Positions 8,273-16,805 of a stretch of 64,000 nucleotides of DNA are shown here, in pieces. Source of the stretch: Streptomyces humidus (GTDB lineage Bacteria; Actinomycetota; Actinomycetes; Streptomycetales; Streptomycetaceae); assembly GCF_014649655.1 (NCBI RefSeq), contig NZ_BMTL01000026.1, positions 90,172 to 154,171 of the forward strand, given 5' to 3'. A program made the translations under genes and the position numbers. Numbering within the stretch: position 1 is the first letter of the stretch; each line of letters begins with the position of its first letter. The notes below the pieces were generated by a model. It had not been told where the DNA came from. It was given only the letters and a program-made list of their open reading frames with translations, and searched no databases.

Positions 8273-9742
8273 TCAGCCGCGGAACCAGCGCTGCGGCCGG
8301 GGTTGGATGTTCTGCCAGATGTGTTTGGGCTCTCGGTACTCGTTCAGGCCGGTCGGTCCCAGCTCCCGGCCCACACCCGAATGCCCGAAACCTCCCCACT
8401 CCGCCTGCGGCACATAGGGGTGGTAGTCGTTGATCCACACGGTGCCGTGCCGCAGCCGCCGGGCGACCCGCTGCGCCTTGCCGGCGTCCTGCGTCCACAC
8501 CGCGCCGGCCAACCCGTACTCGGTGTCGTTGGCGATGCGCACGGCGTCGTCCTCGCCGCTGAAGCGCTCCACGGTGAGCACCGGGCCGAACGACTCCTCG
8601 TGCACCACACGCATGTCCTGTCGGCACTCGTCGAGAACGGTGGGCAGGTAGTAGTGGCCGCCCGCCAGCGCGGGGTCGCCGGGGCGTTCGCCGCCGCAGC
8701 GCAGGACGGCGCCTTCGGCGAGGCCGGCCGCGACATACGCCTCGACCTTGTCCAGGTGCTGCGCGGAGATCAGCGCACCGGTCTCGGCCTCGGGGTCGTA
8801 GGGGCCGCCGAGCCGGATGAGCCGGGCGCGCCGGACGACCTCGTCGACGAAACGGTCGTGCAGGCCGTCCTCGACGATCAGGCGGGCGCCGGCCGAGCAC
8901 ACCTGTCCCGAGTGCAGGAAGACCGCGGTGAGGGCGAAGTCCACAGCCGTCTCGAAGTCGGCGTCGGCGAAGACGACGTTGGGGTTCTTGCCGCCGAGTT
9001 CGAGCGCGACCTTCTTCACGGTCGCGGCGGCGGTGGCCATGATGTGCCTGCCGGTGGCCAGACCGCCGGTGAAGGAGACCATGTCGACGTCCGGGTGCTC
9101 GGAGAGCGGCGCGCCGACCTCGGGCCCGGCGCCCAGCACGAGGTTGGCGGCGCCCGCCGGCAGCCCGGCCTCTTCCAGCGCCCGCATCAGCAGGACGGAG
9201 GTGGAGGGGGTGAGCTCGCTGGGTTTGAGGACGATCGTGTTGCCGGCCAGCAGCGCCGGGGCGACCTTCCAACTCGCCTGCAGGAGCGGGTAGTTCCAGG
9301 GAGTGATCAGTGCACACACCCCGATCGGCTCGTAGACGACCCGGCTGACGGCGTCGTCGCGGCCGGTGTCGATCACCCGGCCGGCGTCGGTGCCCGCGAG
9401 ACCGCCGTAGTAGCGGAAACAGGAGACGACGTCGGCGATGTCGTACTCGCTCTCCACCACCCGCTTGCCGGTGTCGAGCGACTCCGCGCGGGCGAAGCCC
9501 TTGGCGTCGCGCTCGATGATGTCGGCGGTGCGCAGCAGCAGTGCGCCGCGCTCCCGCTCGGGGGTGCCCGGCCAGGGGCCGGCGTCGAAGGCCTCCCTGG
9601 CCGCGGCGATGGCCGCCTCGGTGTCGGGTCGCGTCCCTTCCGAGACGGTCGCCGTGAGCGTGCCGTCAGCGGGACACCGGATCTCGCGGTGACCACCGGC
9701 CACCGGAGCCCGCCATTCGCCATTCACATACAGGTCTGCCAC
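8273..9742 (-). CDS. betB: Betaine-aldehyde dehydrogenase
   Basis: This NAD(P)-dependent aldehyde dehydrogenase oxidises betaine aldehyde to glycine betaine. The 489-aa protein has ITPWNYPLLQASWK for cofactor binding, FTGGLATG, catalytic Glu in ALELGGKNP and catalytic Cys in SGQVCSAG. I chose the GTG at 9742, which starts VADLYVNGEW and follows GGAAGG; open frame further upstream has no family similarity. It begins the betB-transporter operon and faces purU across a divergent region with two operator-like palindromes. Another aminoaldehyde substrate is possible, but betA nearby supports this call. Confidence 0.9.
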   Translation of the reverse strand: MADLYVNGEWRAPVAGGHREIRCPADGTLTATVSEGTRPDTEAAIAAAREAFDAGPWPGTPERERGALLLRTADIIERDAKGFARAESLDTGKRVVESEYDIADVVSCFRYYGGLAGTDAGRVIDTGRDDAVSRVVYEPIGVCALITPWNYPLLQASWKVAPALLAGNTIVLKPSELTPSTSVLLMRALEEAGLPAGAANLVLGAGPEVGAPLSEHPDVDMVSFTGGLATGRHIMATAAATVKKVALELGGKNPNVVFADADFETAVDFALTAVFLHSGQVCSAGARLIVEDGLHDRFVDEVVRRARLIRLGGPYDPEAETGALISAQHLDKVEAYVAAGLAEGAVLRCGGERPGDPALAGGHYYLPTVLDECRQDMRVVHEESFGPVLTVERFSGEDDAVRIANDTEYGLAGAVWTQDAGKAQRVARRLRHGTVWINDYHPYVPQAEWGGFGHSGVGRELGPTGLNEYREPKHIWQNIQPRPQRWFRG

Positions 9743-9767
9743 GCGCCGAGCCTTCCGACTGAAATTC

Positions 9768-9784
9768 GTTGCGCATCGTGCACC
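9768..9784. promoter_or_regulatory. Putative IclR operator upstream of betB
   Basis: GTTGCGCATCGTGCACC matches the GTTGC-N7-GCAAC pattern at 9 of 10 arm positions. It lies about 25 bp upstream of the betB start codon. Confidence 0.5.
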
Positions 9785-9929
9785 CGATTGCTTGTGATGG
9801 AACACCCTGTCGGCTGACCAGGCGAACGTCAAGATGTTCAGGGATGACGATTTGGACATGCGGCCACTTGACCGCCCACCCTTGACCGCAGGCGGCGCCG
9901 AGCCGACCATGTTGCGTATCGCTCACCTT

Positions 9930-9946
9930 GTTGTGCAATACGCACC
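9930..9946. promoter_or_regulatory. Putative IclR operator upstream of purU
   Basis: GTTGTGCAATACGCACC matches 8 of 10 arm positions of the recurrent palindrome and ends 14 bp before the purU ATG. A weaker overlapping match begins at 9911, and TGCGTAT/ATACGCA form another inverted repeat across the region. Confidence 0.48.
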
Positions 9947-9960
9947 GACGGAGGCCGCCC

Positions 9961-10833
9961 ATGTCCCCTCGACCGCAACCTGGCCGTGAGTTCGTCCTGA
10001 CGCTTTCCTGCCCCGACAGCGCGGGGCTGGTTCACGCCGTGAGCGGCTTCCTCGTCAGGAACTCCGGCAACATCCTGGAAAGCCAGCAGTTCGACGACCG
10101 ACTTCAGGGCCGGTTCTTCATGCGGGTCCACTTCGACGTCTCCGACCCGGACGTCGGCCTGGAGAGCCTGCGGTACCGCTTCGGCCCCGTCGCCCAGGCC
10201 TACGGCATCTCGTGGTCCCTCAGCGACGCCTCCACGCCGACCCGGACCCTGATCATGGTGTCCAAGTTCGGGCACTGCCTGAACGACCTTCTCTTCCGCC
10301 AACGGGCGGGCGCGCTCAACATCGAGATCCCCGCGATCGTCTCCAACCACCGGGATTTCGAGAAGCTCGCGCAGACGTACAACGTCCCCTTCCACCACGT
10401 CCCGGTGACCCGGGACAGCAAGCCGGACGCCGAGGCGCGGCTGCTCGAACTGGTCCGTGACCTCGACATCGACCTGGTGGTGCTGGCCCGCTACATGCAG
10501 ATCCTCTCCGACGACCTGTGCAAGGAGCTGGACGGCCGCGCCATCAACATCCACCACTCCTTCCTGCCCAGTTTCAAGGGTGCACGCCCTTACGACCAGG
10601 CCTACGACCGCGGCGTGAAGCTCGTCGGCGCGACGGCGCACTACGTGACGTCCGACCTCGACGAGGGCCAGATCATCGAGCAGGACGTGGTCCGGGTGGA
10701 CCACTCGCTGGACCCCGGCGAGCTGGTCACGGTCGGCCGGGACGTGGAGGCCCAGGTGCTCGCGCACGCGGTGAAGTGGCACAGCGAGAACCGTGTCATG
10801 GTCGAGGGCAACCGCACCGTCGTCTTCCGCTGA
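9961..10833 (+). CDS. purU: Formyltetrahydrofolate deformylase
   Basis: PurU hydrolyses 10-formyl-THF to formate and THF, so it can regenerate THF when methyl oxidation loads the folate pool. The 290-aa protein has an N-terminal ACT-like domain (FVLTLSCPDSAGLVHAVSGF). A formyltransferase-like domain follows, with VLARYMQIL, the catalytic INIHHSFLPSF and the conserved GATAHYVTSDLDEGQIIEQD. GGAGG lies about 7 nt before the ATG at 9961. It is divergent from betB, and the operator-like sites suggest co-regulation with betaine catabolism. Confidence 0.95.
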   Translation: MSPRPQPGREFVLTLSCPDSAGLVHAVSGFLVRNSGNILESQQFDDRLQGRFFMRVHFDVSDPDVGLESLRYRFGPVAQAYGISWSLSDASTPTRTLIMVSKFGHCLNDLLFRQRAGALNIEIPAIVSNHRDFEKLAQTYNVPFHHVPVTRDSKPDAEARLLELVRDLDIDLVVLARYMQILSDDLCKELDGRAINIHHSFLPSFKGARPYDQAYDRGVKLVGATAHYVTSDLDEGQIIEQDVVRVDHSLDPGELVTVGRDVEAQVLAHAVKWHSENRVMVEGNRTVVFR

Positions 10834-10856
10834 ACACCGCGACGTCCGTATACGAA

Positions 10857-10886
10857 CGCCGGACGGGCCCGAGGGCCCGTCCGGCG
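10857..10886. terminator. Bidirectional stem-loop between purU and the MetF-like gene
   Basis: A 13-14 bp GC-rich perfect stem (CGCCGGACGGGCCC at 10857-10870 pairing with 10873-10886) has almost no loop. It lies between two converging genes and could terminate both. Confidence 0.75.
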
Positions 10887-10920
10887 TCCGGCGTCCGGCG
10901 ACGTGGGAGAGGGAGTGTGC

Positions 10921-11757
10921 TCAGTCCTCCAGGCGGTCCAGCAGGGCCCGCCGCCACCGCTCCGTCTCCGCGATCTGGTTGAAGGTGAACAGGTGCAGCC
11001 CCGCCACCCGGGACCCGGGGTCGGCGAGGGCGTCGCGCGCGCGGCTGAGCAGCTTTTCGGGCGCATAGCCGCCGGGAGCGGCGAAGCGCAGGAACCACGA
11101 CGGGTGCCGGGTCAGAAAGCGGGCCGACTCCCCCACCCCGATCTTCGTCGCCATGGCGAGCAGCTTCGCCCGCTGCACGGGCCCCGCGACGCCTACGTGG
11201 ACCGGCAGAGTCACCCCCCGGCGTCTCACCCGCAGGAGCCAGTCCCCGAGCACCCGCGGGTCGAAGCAGAGGTTGCTCACGATGTACGTGGCGTGCTCGC
11301 GCTTGTCCCACATCGCCTGGACGGTGACGTCGTCGTGGATGAGCGGATGGCTCTCGGGGTATCCGGTCACCCCGACCCGGGCGAACGGCCCGCCCAGCTC
11401 GCTCAGCCGGCGCAGCACCGGCAGCGACCCGTGGTAGGGCCCGGCCGGCGGGTCGGCGTCGCCCGCGGGGACGAACACGTCGTCGACGCGCGCCTCGCGC
11501 AGCCGGTCCACGACCTCCTTCAGGTGCAGGTCGTCCCGCAGCAGCCGGGCGGGGACGTGCGGGACCGTACGGTACCCGTGCGCGGCCAGCCGGCCGGCGA
11601 GGTCGAGGGTCGGTTCCAGGCCCTTGACCGGTGACGCCGTCACGGTGACGACGACGTCGCGCGGGACGTGGGCGAGGACCTTCTCCTCGGTGGCCCTCGC
11701 CGGCAGCACCTCGTAGCGGACCGTGCTCAGCAGCGCGCGCAGCCCTGCGGCGGCCAA
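10921..11757 (-). CDS. Methylenetetrahydrofolate reductase-family protein
   Basis: The 278-aa product belongs to the MetF TIM-barrel family, which reduces 5,10-methylene-THF to 5-methyl-THF with an FAD cofactor. Recognisable stretches include VTVTASPVKGLEPTLDLAGR, VGVTGYPESHPLI, ATYIVSNLCFDP and the C-terminal GLHLFTFNQIAETERW. The likely start is TTG at 11757, only 3 bp past the betA stop, which suggests coupling to betA. A GTG at 11721 is the alternative. It could send methyl-derived C1 units to methionine, or act in the catabolic direction. It is somewhat divergent from housekeeping MetF, so the reaction is inferred. Confidence 0.85.
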   Translation of the reverse strand: MAAAGLRALLSTVRYEVLPARATEEKVLAHVPRDVVVTVTASPVKGLEPTLDLAGRLAAHGYRTVPHVPARLLRDDLHLKEVVDRLREARVDDVFVPAGDADPPAGPYHGSLPVLRRLSELGGPFARVGVTGYPESHPLIHDDVTVQAMWDKREHATYIVSNLCFDPRVLGDWLLRVRRRGVTLPVHVGVAGPVQRAKLLAMATKIGVGESARFLTRHPSWFLRFAAPGGYAPEKLLSRARDALADPGSRVAGLHLFTFNQIAETERWRRALLDRLED

Positions 11758-11760
11758 CGT

Positions 11761-13431
11761 CTACTCCGCCTGCTTCTGGATGTCACGATGGCGGTAGTAC
11801 GCGGCCTTCGAGGCGGCCAGGGGCTGCTTGCCCAGGATCAGGTCGGCGGCCTTCTCCGCGATCATCATCACCGGTGCGTAGATGTTGCCGTTGGTCACGT
11901 ACGGCATGACGGAGGCGTCGACCACCCGCAGCCCGTCCACGCCGTGCACACGCATGCTGGTGGGGTCCACGACGGACATCTCATCGGTGCCCATCTTGCA
12001 GGTGCAGGACGGATGCAGGGCCGTCTCACCGTCCTTGGCGACCCAGGCCAGGATCTCCTCGTCCGACTCGACGGACGGTCCGGGCGAGATCTCCCCGCCG
12101 TTGTAGGGGGCGAGCGCGGGCTGGTTGAGGAGCTTGCGCGCCACCCGGATCGCCTCGACCCACTCCCGGCGGTCCTGCTCGGTGGAGAGGTAGTTGAAGC
12201 GCAGGGCGGGGTGCTCCCTCGGGTCCCGGCTCTTGATCTTCACCGAGCCGATGGCGTCGGAGTACATGGGTCCGACATGCACCTGATAGCCGTGGCCGCC
12301 TGCGGGCACGGAGCCGTCGTAGCGGACCGCGATCGGCAGGAAGTGGAACATCAGGTTGGGGTAGTCGACGTCCTCGTTGCTGCGGGCGAACCCGCCGGCC
12401 TCGAAGTGGTTGGTGGCGGCCGGGCCCTTGCGGAACAGCCACTGCAGCCCGATGAAGGGCGCCCGCCACTTCGCCAGGTAGGGCTGCATGGAGACGGGCT
12501 GCGTGCAGGCGTACTGGATGTAGACCTCCAGGTGGTCCTGCATGTTCTCGCCGACGCCCGGGAGGTCGTGGACGACGTCGATGCCGAGGGACCTGAGTTC
12601 TTCGGCGTTGCCGACGCCGGAGAGCTGGAGCAGCTGGGGTGAGTTGATCGCGCCGCCGCAGAGGATGACCTCCGTGGCCCGGACCTGCTTGGGGGCGCCC
12701 TTGCCGCGCCGGTATTCGACGCCGACGGCCCTCTTGCCCTCGAAGAGGACACGGGTGACGAGGGCGCGGGTGGTGACGGTGAGGTTGGGCCGGCTGCGGA
12801 CGGGCTTCAGGTACGCCTTCGAGGCCGAGAGCCGGCGACCGCGGTGGACGTTGCGGTCGAACTTGGCGAAGCCTTCCTGCCTGAAGCCGTTGACGTCGTC
12901 GGTGGGCGCGTAGCCGGCCTCCTCGGTGGCCTTGAGGAAGGCCCCGAAGAGCGGGTTCGTCGCCGGGCCGCGTTCCAGGACGAGGGGGCCGTCGTGGCCG
13001 CGGAATTCGTCGTCGGGTTCGGCCGCGAGACAGTTCTCCATGCGCCGGAAGTACGGCAGACAGTGCGCGTAGTCCCAGGTCTCCATCCCGGGGTCGGCGG
13101 CCCAGCGCTCGTAGTCCATGGGGTTGCCGCGCTGGAAGATCATGCCGTTGATGCTGCTGGACCCGCCCAGCACCTTGCCGCGCGCGTGATAGACGCGCCG
13201 GCCGCCCATGTGGGGCTCCGGCTCGGATTCGTACTTCCAGTCGTAGAAGCGGCTGCCGATCGGATAGGTCAGCGCCGCGGGCATGTGGATGAAGACGTCC
13301 CACGGGAAGTCCGACCGGCCCGCCTCCAGGACCAGAACCCGGTTCGCCGGGTCGGCGGACAGCCTGTTTGCCAGTGCACTGCCCGCGGAACCACCACCGA
13401 CGATGACGAAGTCGTACTGCACAGGAGCCAT
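11761..13431 (-). CDS. betA: Choline dehydrogenase (GMC oxidoreductase)
   Basis: The 556-aa FAD enzyme oxidises choline to betaine aldehyde. It shows the N-terminal dinucleotide motif DFVIVGGGSAGSALANRLS, GMC signature 1 (YHARGKVLGGSSSINGMIF) and signature 2 (ILCGGAINSPQLLQLSGVG). The C-terminal active-site stretch HPSCTCKMG is followed by VVDASVMPYVTNGN. The length matches BetA. I chose the ATG at 13431 because it begins at the conserved N-terminus. It is divergent from the IclR regulator, with a perfect GTTGC-N7-GCAAC site 68 bp upstream, and is translationally linked to the MetF-like gene. Confidence 0.92.
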   Translation of the reverse strand: MAPVQYDFVIVGGGSAGSALANRLSADPANRVLVLEAGRSDFPWDVFIHMPAALTYPIGSRFYDWKYESEPEPHMGGRRVYHARGKVLGGSSSINGMIFQRGNPMDYERWAADPGMETWDYAHCLPYFRRMENCLAAEPDDEFRGHDGPLVLERGPATNPLFGAFLKATEEAGYAPTDDVNGFRQEGFAKFDRNVHRGRRLSASKAYLKPVRSRPNLTVTTRALVTRVLFEGKRAVGVEYRRGKGAPKQVRATEVILCGGAINSPQLLQLSGVGNAEELRSLGIDVVHDLPGVGENMQDHLEVYIQYACTQPVSMQPYLAKWRAPFIGLQWLFRKGPAATNHFEAGGFARSNEDVDYPNLMFHFLPIAVRYDGSVPAGGHGYQVHVGPMYSDAIGSVKIKSRDPREHPALRFNYLSTEQDRREWVEAIRVARKLLNQPALAPYNGGEISPGPSVESDEEILAWVAKDGETALHPSCTCKMGTDEMSVVDPTSMRVHGVDGLRVVDASVMPYVTNGNIYAPVMMIAEKAADLILGKQPLAASKAAYYRHRDIQKQAE

Positions 13432-13499
13432 GGTGCCTCGTCTCACTCGCGCCGTAGATATGCGTGGCATGCTAGACCTGGCAGCGCCATACGCACCAG

Positions 13500-13516
13500 G
13501 TTGCGAACGGCGCAAC
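13500..13516. promoter_or_regulatory. Putative IclR operator in the betA-iclR divergent region
   Basis: GTTGCGAACGGCGCAAC is a perfect GTTGC-N7-GCAAC palindrome, 68 bp upstream of betA and 65 bp upstream of the regulator gene. A weaker copy (GTTGT-N7-GCATA) lies at 13555-13571. Confidence 0.65.
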
Positions 13517-13573
13517 TTATGGAACTTCGTTTCGGACCGGTCGATTACAGCCGCGTTGTATACTGCGCATATA

Positions 13574-13590
13574 GTTGCACTATGAGCAAC
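13574..13590. promoter_or_regulatory. Putative autoregulatory operator overlapping the iclR start codon
   Basis: GTTGCACTATGAGCAAC is a perfect palindrome of the recurrent type and contains the ATG of the regulator gene (13582-13584). Protein bound here would block initiation, so negative autoregulation is a natural inference. Confidence 0.62.
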
Positions 13591-14379
13591 TACAGTGTGG
13601 GCGCCGAAGCGTCGGGTTCACCCACGGGCGGGGTGCAGTCGGTGGACCGCGCCATCAGCGTCCTCGAGATCCTCGCGCAGCGCGGCGAAGCCGGGGTCAG
13701 CGAGGTGGCTGCCGAGATCGAGGTGCACAAGTCGACGGCCTTCCGGCTGCTCGGCGCCCTGGAGGCGCGCGGCCTCGTCGAGCAGGCCGGCGAGCGCGGC
13801 AAGTACCGGCTCGGGTTCGGCATCGTGCGCCTGGCCGGCGCGGTCACGGGCCGCATCGACATCACGCAGCAGGGTCGTCCCGTGTGCGAGCGGCTGGCCG
13901 AGGAGATCGGCGAGACCGTCAACATCGCCGTCATGCAGGAGCGGTACGCGATCAACCTGTACCAGGTGCGCGGGCCGGGGGCCGTCACCGCGCACAACTG
14001 GGTGGGCCAGTTGACTCCACTGCACGCCACGTCGAGCGGCAAGATCCTGCTGGCCCACCTCGCGGAGAAGGAGCGCGCCGAGCTGCTGTCCGCCGCGGGC
14101 ATGAAGAAGGTCACCCCGCACACCGTCACGGCGAGGACGAAGCTGGAGAAGGGCCTCGTCACCGCCCGGGAGCGGGGTTACGCCTTCACGCTGGAGGAGT
14201 TCGAGATCGGCCTGCACGCCATGGCCGCGCCGGTGCGCAACCGGGACGGCGAGGTCGTCGCCGCCCTCAGCGCCTCCGGGCCCTCCTACCGGTTCACCGA
14301 GGAGCGGCTGCACGAACTGTCCCCGGTGCTGGTCGAGGGCGCGGCCGAGATCAGTCACCGCATGGGTTTCCTCGGCTGA
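13582..14379 (+). CDS. IclR-family transcriptional regulator of betaine/C1 catabolism
   Basis: The 265-aa protein has an N-terminal winged HTH at about residues 18-80 (VSEVAAEIEVHKSTAFRLLG). An IclR effector-binding domain follows, with TPLHATSSGKILLAHL and the late GEVVAALSASGPSYRF. It is the only transcription factor in the first 21 kb and sits within the catabolic block. Nine matches to one 17-bp palindrome lie in promoters of these genes, including one over its own start codon, so I infer that it binds them. The effector might be betaine, dimethylglycine or choline; the sequence does not decide. It ends 1 bp before the convergent oxygenase gene. Confidence 0.93.
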   Translation: MSNYSVGAEASGSPTGGVQSVDRAISVLEILAQRGEAGVSEVAAEIEVHKSTAFRLLGALEARGLVEQAGERGKYRLGFGIVRLAGAVTGRIDITQQGRPVCERLAEEIGETVNIAVMQERYAINLYQVRGPGAVTAHNWVGQLTPLHATSSGKILLAHLAEKERAELLSAAGMKKVTPHTVTARTKLEKGLVTARERGYAFTLEEFEIGLHAMAAPVRNRDGEVVAALSASGPSYRFTEERLHELSPVLVEGAAEISHRMGFLG

Positions 14380-14380
14380 A

Positions 14381-15511
14381 TCACCCCTGAGGAGTGCCGA
14401 GGCGCTCGTTCACCCAGTCATGGAAGGCGCCGATGTGGTGCTCGCTGGGCACCAGCACGCCGCCCCCGGTGTACAGCCGGGAGCTCATGCCGGGCTGGGT
14501 GCGCTCACAGGCCTCGAAGTCCTGACGGTTGACCCGGTCGAACAGCTCCACGGACCGGCTGACGTCCTTGCCGCTCTCCACGACGTGCGGCAGATACAGC
14601 CAGTCACACTCGACGACCGTACGGTCGGCCGCCATCGGATACATCCGGTGGAAGATCACATGATCGGGCACCAGGTTGACGAACACCTGCGGCTTCACCG
14701 TGATCGCGTAATAACGGCGGTCCTGCTCCTCCGCCACCCCCGGAATCCGGTCCAGACCCTCCGAACCGTCGACCGTGAACCCCCGCACCTCCTCACCGAA
14801 CTCCGCCCCGTGACCCACGTAGTACTGAGCGGCATACCCGTCCGCGAACTCCGGCAGCACCTCGGTCAGCTCAGGATGGATCGTCGCACAGTGATAACAC
14901 TCCATGAAGTTCTCGACGATGAGCTTCCAGTTCGCCCTCACGTCGTACGTGATCCGCCGCCCGACCGACAGACCGCCGACGCCGTACCGCTCGATCGACT
15001 CGACGTCACCCAGGCGCTCCACGACCGCGCCCTGCACCTCCTCCTCGAACGACGGCGGCTCGTCGGCCAGACACACCCACACATAACCGAGCCACTCCCG
15101 CACATGAACGCCGGCCAGACCGTACGCGGTCCGGTCGACGTCCGGCATCGACGTCAGGTTCGGCGCAGCGACCAGCCTGCCGTCCAGACCGTACGTCCAG
15201 GCATGGTACGGACACTGGAAAGCCCGCTTGACCTCACCGGACTCCTCCGTGCAGAGCCTGGCCCCACGGTGCCGGCAGACGTTGAAGAACGCACGCACCG
15301 AACCGTCCCGGGCCCGGGTCACAAGGACACTCTCCCGCCCGACCTGAAACGTGCGGAAAGCACCCGGCTTCGCCAGATCGGAACCACGGGCCACACAGAA
15401 CCACATGGCCTCGAAGATGCGCTCCTGCTCCTGGGCGAAGACCGCCGGATCGGTGTAGGAGGAGCCGGGAAGAGTGGCGATCAGGCTGTCGGGCAGGCTG
15501 CTCGAGGTCAC
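14381..15511 (-). CDS. gbcA: Rieske oxygenase, probable glycine betaine monooxygenase large subunit
   Basis: The 376-aa protein is a ring-hydroxylating-type oxygenase alpha subunit. The Rieske cluster ligands are in CRHRGARLC and CPYHAWTYG, near residues 78-105. The mononuclear iron site is ENFMECYHCATIHPEL, with the bridging aspartate replaced by the Glu in NFMECYH. GbcA-type enzymes demethylate glycine betaine to dimethylglycine and release formaldehyde, which is the step missing between BetB and dmgO. The GTG at 15511 follows GAGGAG. An operator-like palindrome lies 66 bp upstream, and the electron-transfer genes end 130 bp upstream on the same strand. Stachydrine or carnitine demethylation is an alternative. 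Confidence 0.86.
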   Translation of the reverse strand: MTSSSLPDSLIATLPGSSYTDPAVFAQEQERIFEAMWFCVARGSDLAKPGAFRTFQVGRESVLVTRARDGSVRAFFNVCRHRGARLCTEESGEVKRAFQCPYHAWTYGLDGRLVAAPNLTSMPDVDRTAYGLAGVHVREWLGYVWVCLADEPPSFEEEVQGAVVERLGDVESIERYGVGGLSVGRRITYDVRANWKLIVENFMECYHCATIHPELTEVLPEFADGYAAQYYVGHGAEFGEEVRGFTVDGSEGLDRIPGVAEEQDRRYYAITVKPQVFVNLVPDHVIFHRMYPMAADRTVVECDWLYLPHVVESGKDVSRSVELFDRVNRQDFEACERTQPGMSSRLYTGGGVLVPSEHHIGAFHDWVNERLGTPQG

Positions 15512-15577
15512 GTGTCACTCCTCGGTGAACGTCGCGAAGGGGTCATTCGTACGCCGGGAGGAACGGCTCCGGGCGGC

Positions 15578-15594
15578 GTTGTGCATGGAGCAAC
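15578..15594. promoter_or_regulatory. Putative IclR operator upstream of the Rieske oxygenase
   Basis: GTTGTGCATGGAGCAAC matches 9 of 10 arm positions of the recurrent palindrome. It lies 66 bp before the oxygenase start, nearly the same distance as the perfect site before betA. Confidence 0.6.
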
Positions 15595-15641
15595 GCTGCG
15601 CGCTGTGGGCTACCGCAGCATGGGGTGACGCCGGGGCGCCG

Positions 15642-16805
15642 TCAAGACACGGCGGCGGCCAGTTGCTTGCGGGCCCGCATGAACAGCCGCGGCTGGTTCA
15701 TCCCGAGCACGGCGACCGGACGGCCGTCGCGCCGGTAGACGGCGAGGACGTCGCGGTCGTCCGCCGTGCCCGCCTCGACGGTGACGCTGTCGGCCTCGGC
15801 CGCGTGGCCGGCGAACTGGATGCGAACGCCGTACTGGTCCGACCAGAAATACGGCGGCCTGGGTACGCCGGGCTCGACCGCACCCCCCGCCAGCAGGGTG
15901 GCGACGGCCGCCTCCGGGCGCTCGCGCGCGCCGGTCCAGTGCTCCACGCGGCGGTGGTGGCCGGCCCGGGGGTCGTACCAGTTGGCGCAGTCGCCGACCG
16001 CGACCACCCCGGCGAGGCTGGTACGGCCGTCCGCGCCGCACTTCACGCCGTTGTCGAGGGCGATGCCGGAACCCTCCAGCCAGCCGACGCACGGGTGGGC
16101 GCCGACGCCGACGACCACGAGGTCGGCGGGGAGCGAGCGGCCGTCCTCCAGCAGAACGGCGTCGACCCTGCTCTCCCCGCTCAGCCCTTTGACCCCGACG
16201 CCGCACAACAGCCGCACACCGTGGTCCGCGTGGAGGCCGGAGACCACGGCGCCCATGGCCGCGCCGAGCGGCCCGGCGAGCGGGGTCGGGGCCGCTTCCA
16301 CCACGGTCACGTCCAGACCGAGGGCGTACGCGGTGGAGGCGACCTCGGCGCCGATGAAACCGCCGCCTATCACCACCAGGCGTCCGCCGCGGGCCAGTTC
16401 GTCCCGCAGGGCGCGGGCGTCGTCCAGGGTGCGCAGGGTGTGCACTCCGGCGAGGCCCGCGGAGCCGGGCAGGGTGCGCGCCACGGCGCCGGTCGCGATG
16501 ACGAAGCCGTCGGCGCGCACCTCGCGTCCGTCGGCGAGACGGACGGCGCGCGCGACGTGGTCGAGGCCGGTGGCGCGGGCGCCGAGCAGCCACTGTGCCG
16601 CCAGGTCCTCGCCCTCCGCCTCCAGGGCGAGTTCGGCCTCGCCGAGGGCGCCCGCCAGGAACTCCTTGGACAGCGGGGGCCTGTCGTAAGGGCGGTGCAG
16701 CTCGTCCCCGATGACGACCAGGCGCCCGTCGAAGCCCTGCTTGCGCAGCGAGCGCGCCGCCGACAGTCCGGCGAGGGAGGCGCCGACCACGGCGACGGTC
16801 CTCAC
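15642..16805 (-). CDS. FAD-dependent ferredoxin reductase of the Rieske oxygenase system
   Basis: The 387-aa protein is a pyridine-nucleotide-disulphide-type flavoprotein like BphA4. It has an FAD motif at the N-terminus (VAVVGASLAGLSAARSLR), YDRPPLSKEFL, an NAD motif (LVVIGGGFIGAEVAS) and the C-terminal FAD stretch VVAVGDCANW. It would pass electrons from NADH to the Rieske ferredoxin encoded just upstream. Its GTG start overlaps the ferredoxin stop by 4 bp (GTGA). This replaces the fused ferredoxin-reductase GbcB known from Pseudomonas. Confidence 0.9.
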   Translation of the reverse strand: MRTVAVVGASLAGLSAARSLRKQGFDGRLVVIGDELHRPYDRPPLSKEFLAGALGEAELALEAEGEDLAAQWLLGARATGLDHVARAVRLADGREVRADGFVIATGAVARTLPGSAGLAGVHTLRTLDDARALRDELARGGRLVVIGGGFIGAEVASTAYALGLDVTVVEAAPTPLAGPLGAAMGAVVSGLHADHGVRLLCGVGVKGLSGESRVDAVLLEDGRSLPADLVVVGVGAHPCVGWLEGSGIALDNGVKCGADGRTSLAGVVAVGDCANWYDPRAGHHRRVEHWTGARERPEAAVATLLAGGAVEPGVPRPPYFWSDQYGVRIQFAGHAAEADSVTVEAGTADDRDVLAVYRRDGRPVAVLGMNQPRLFMRARKQLAAAVS

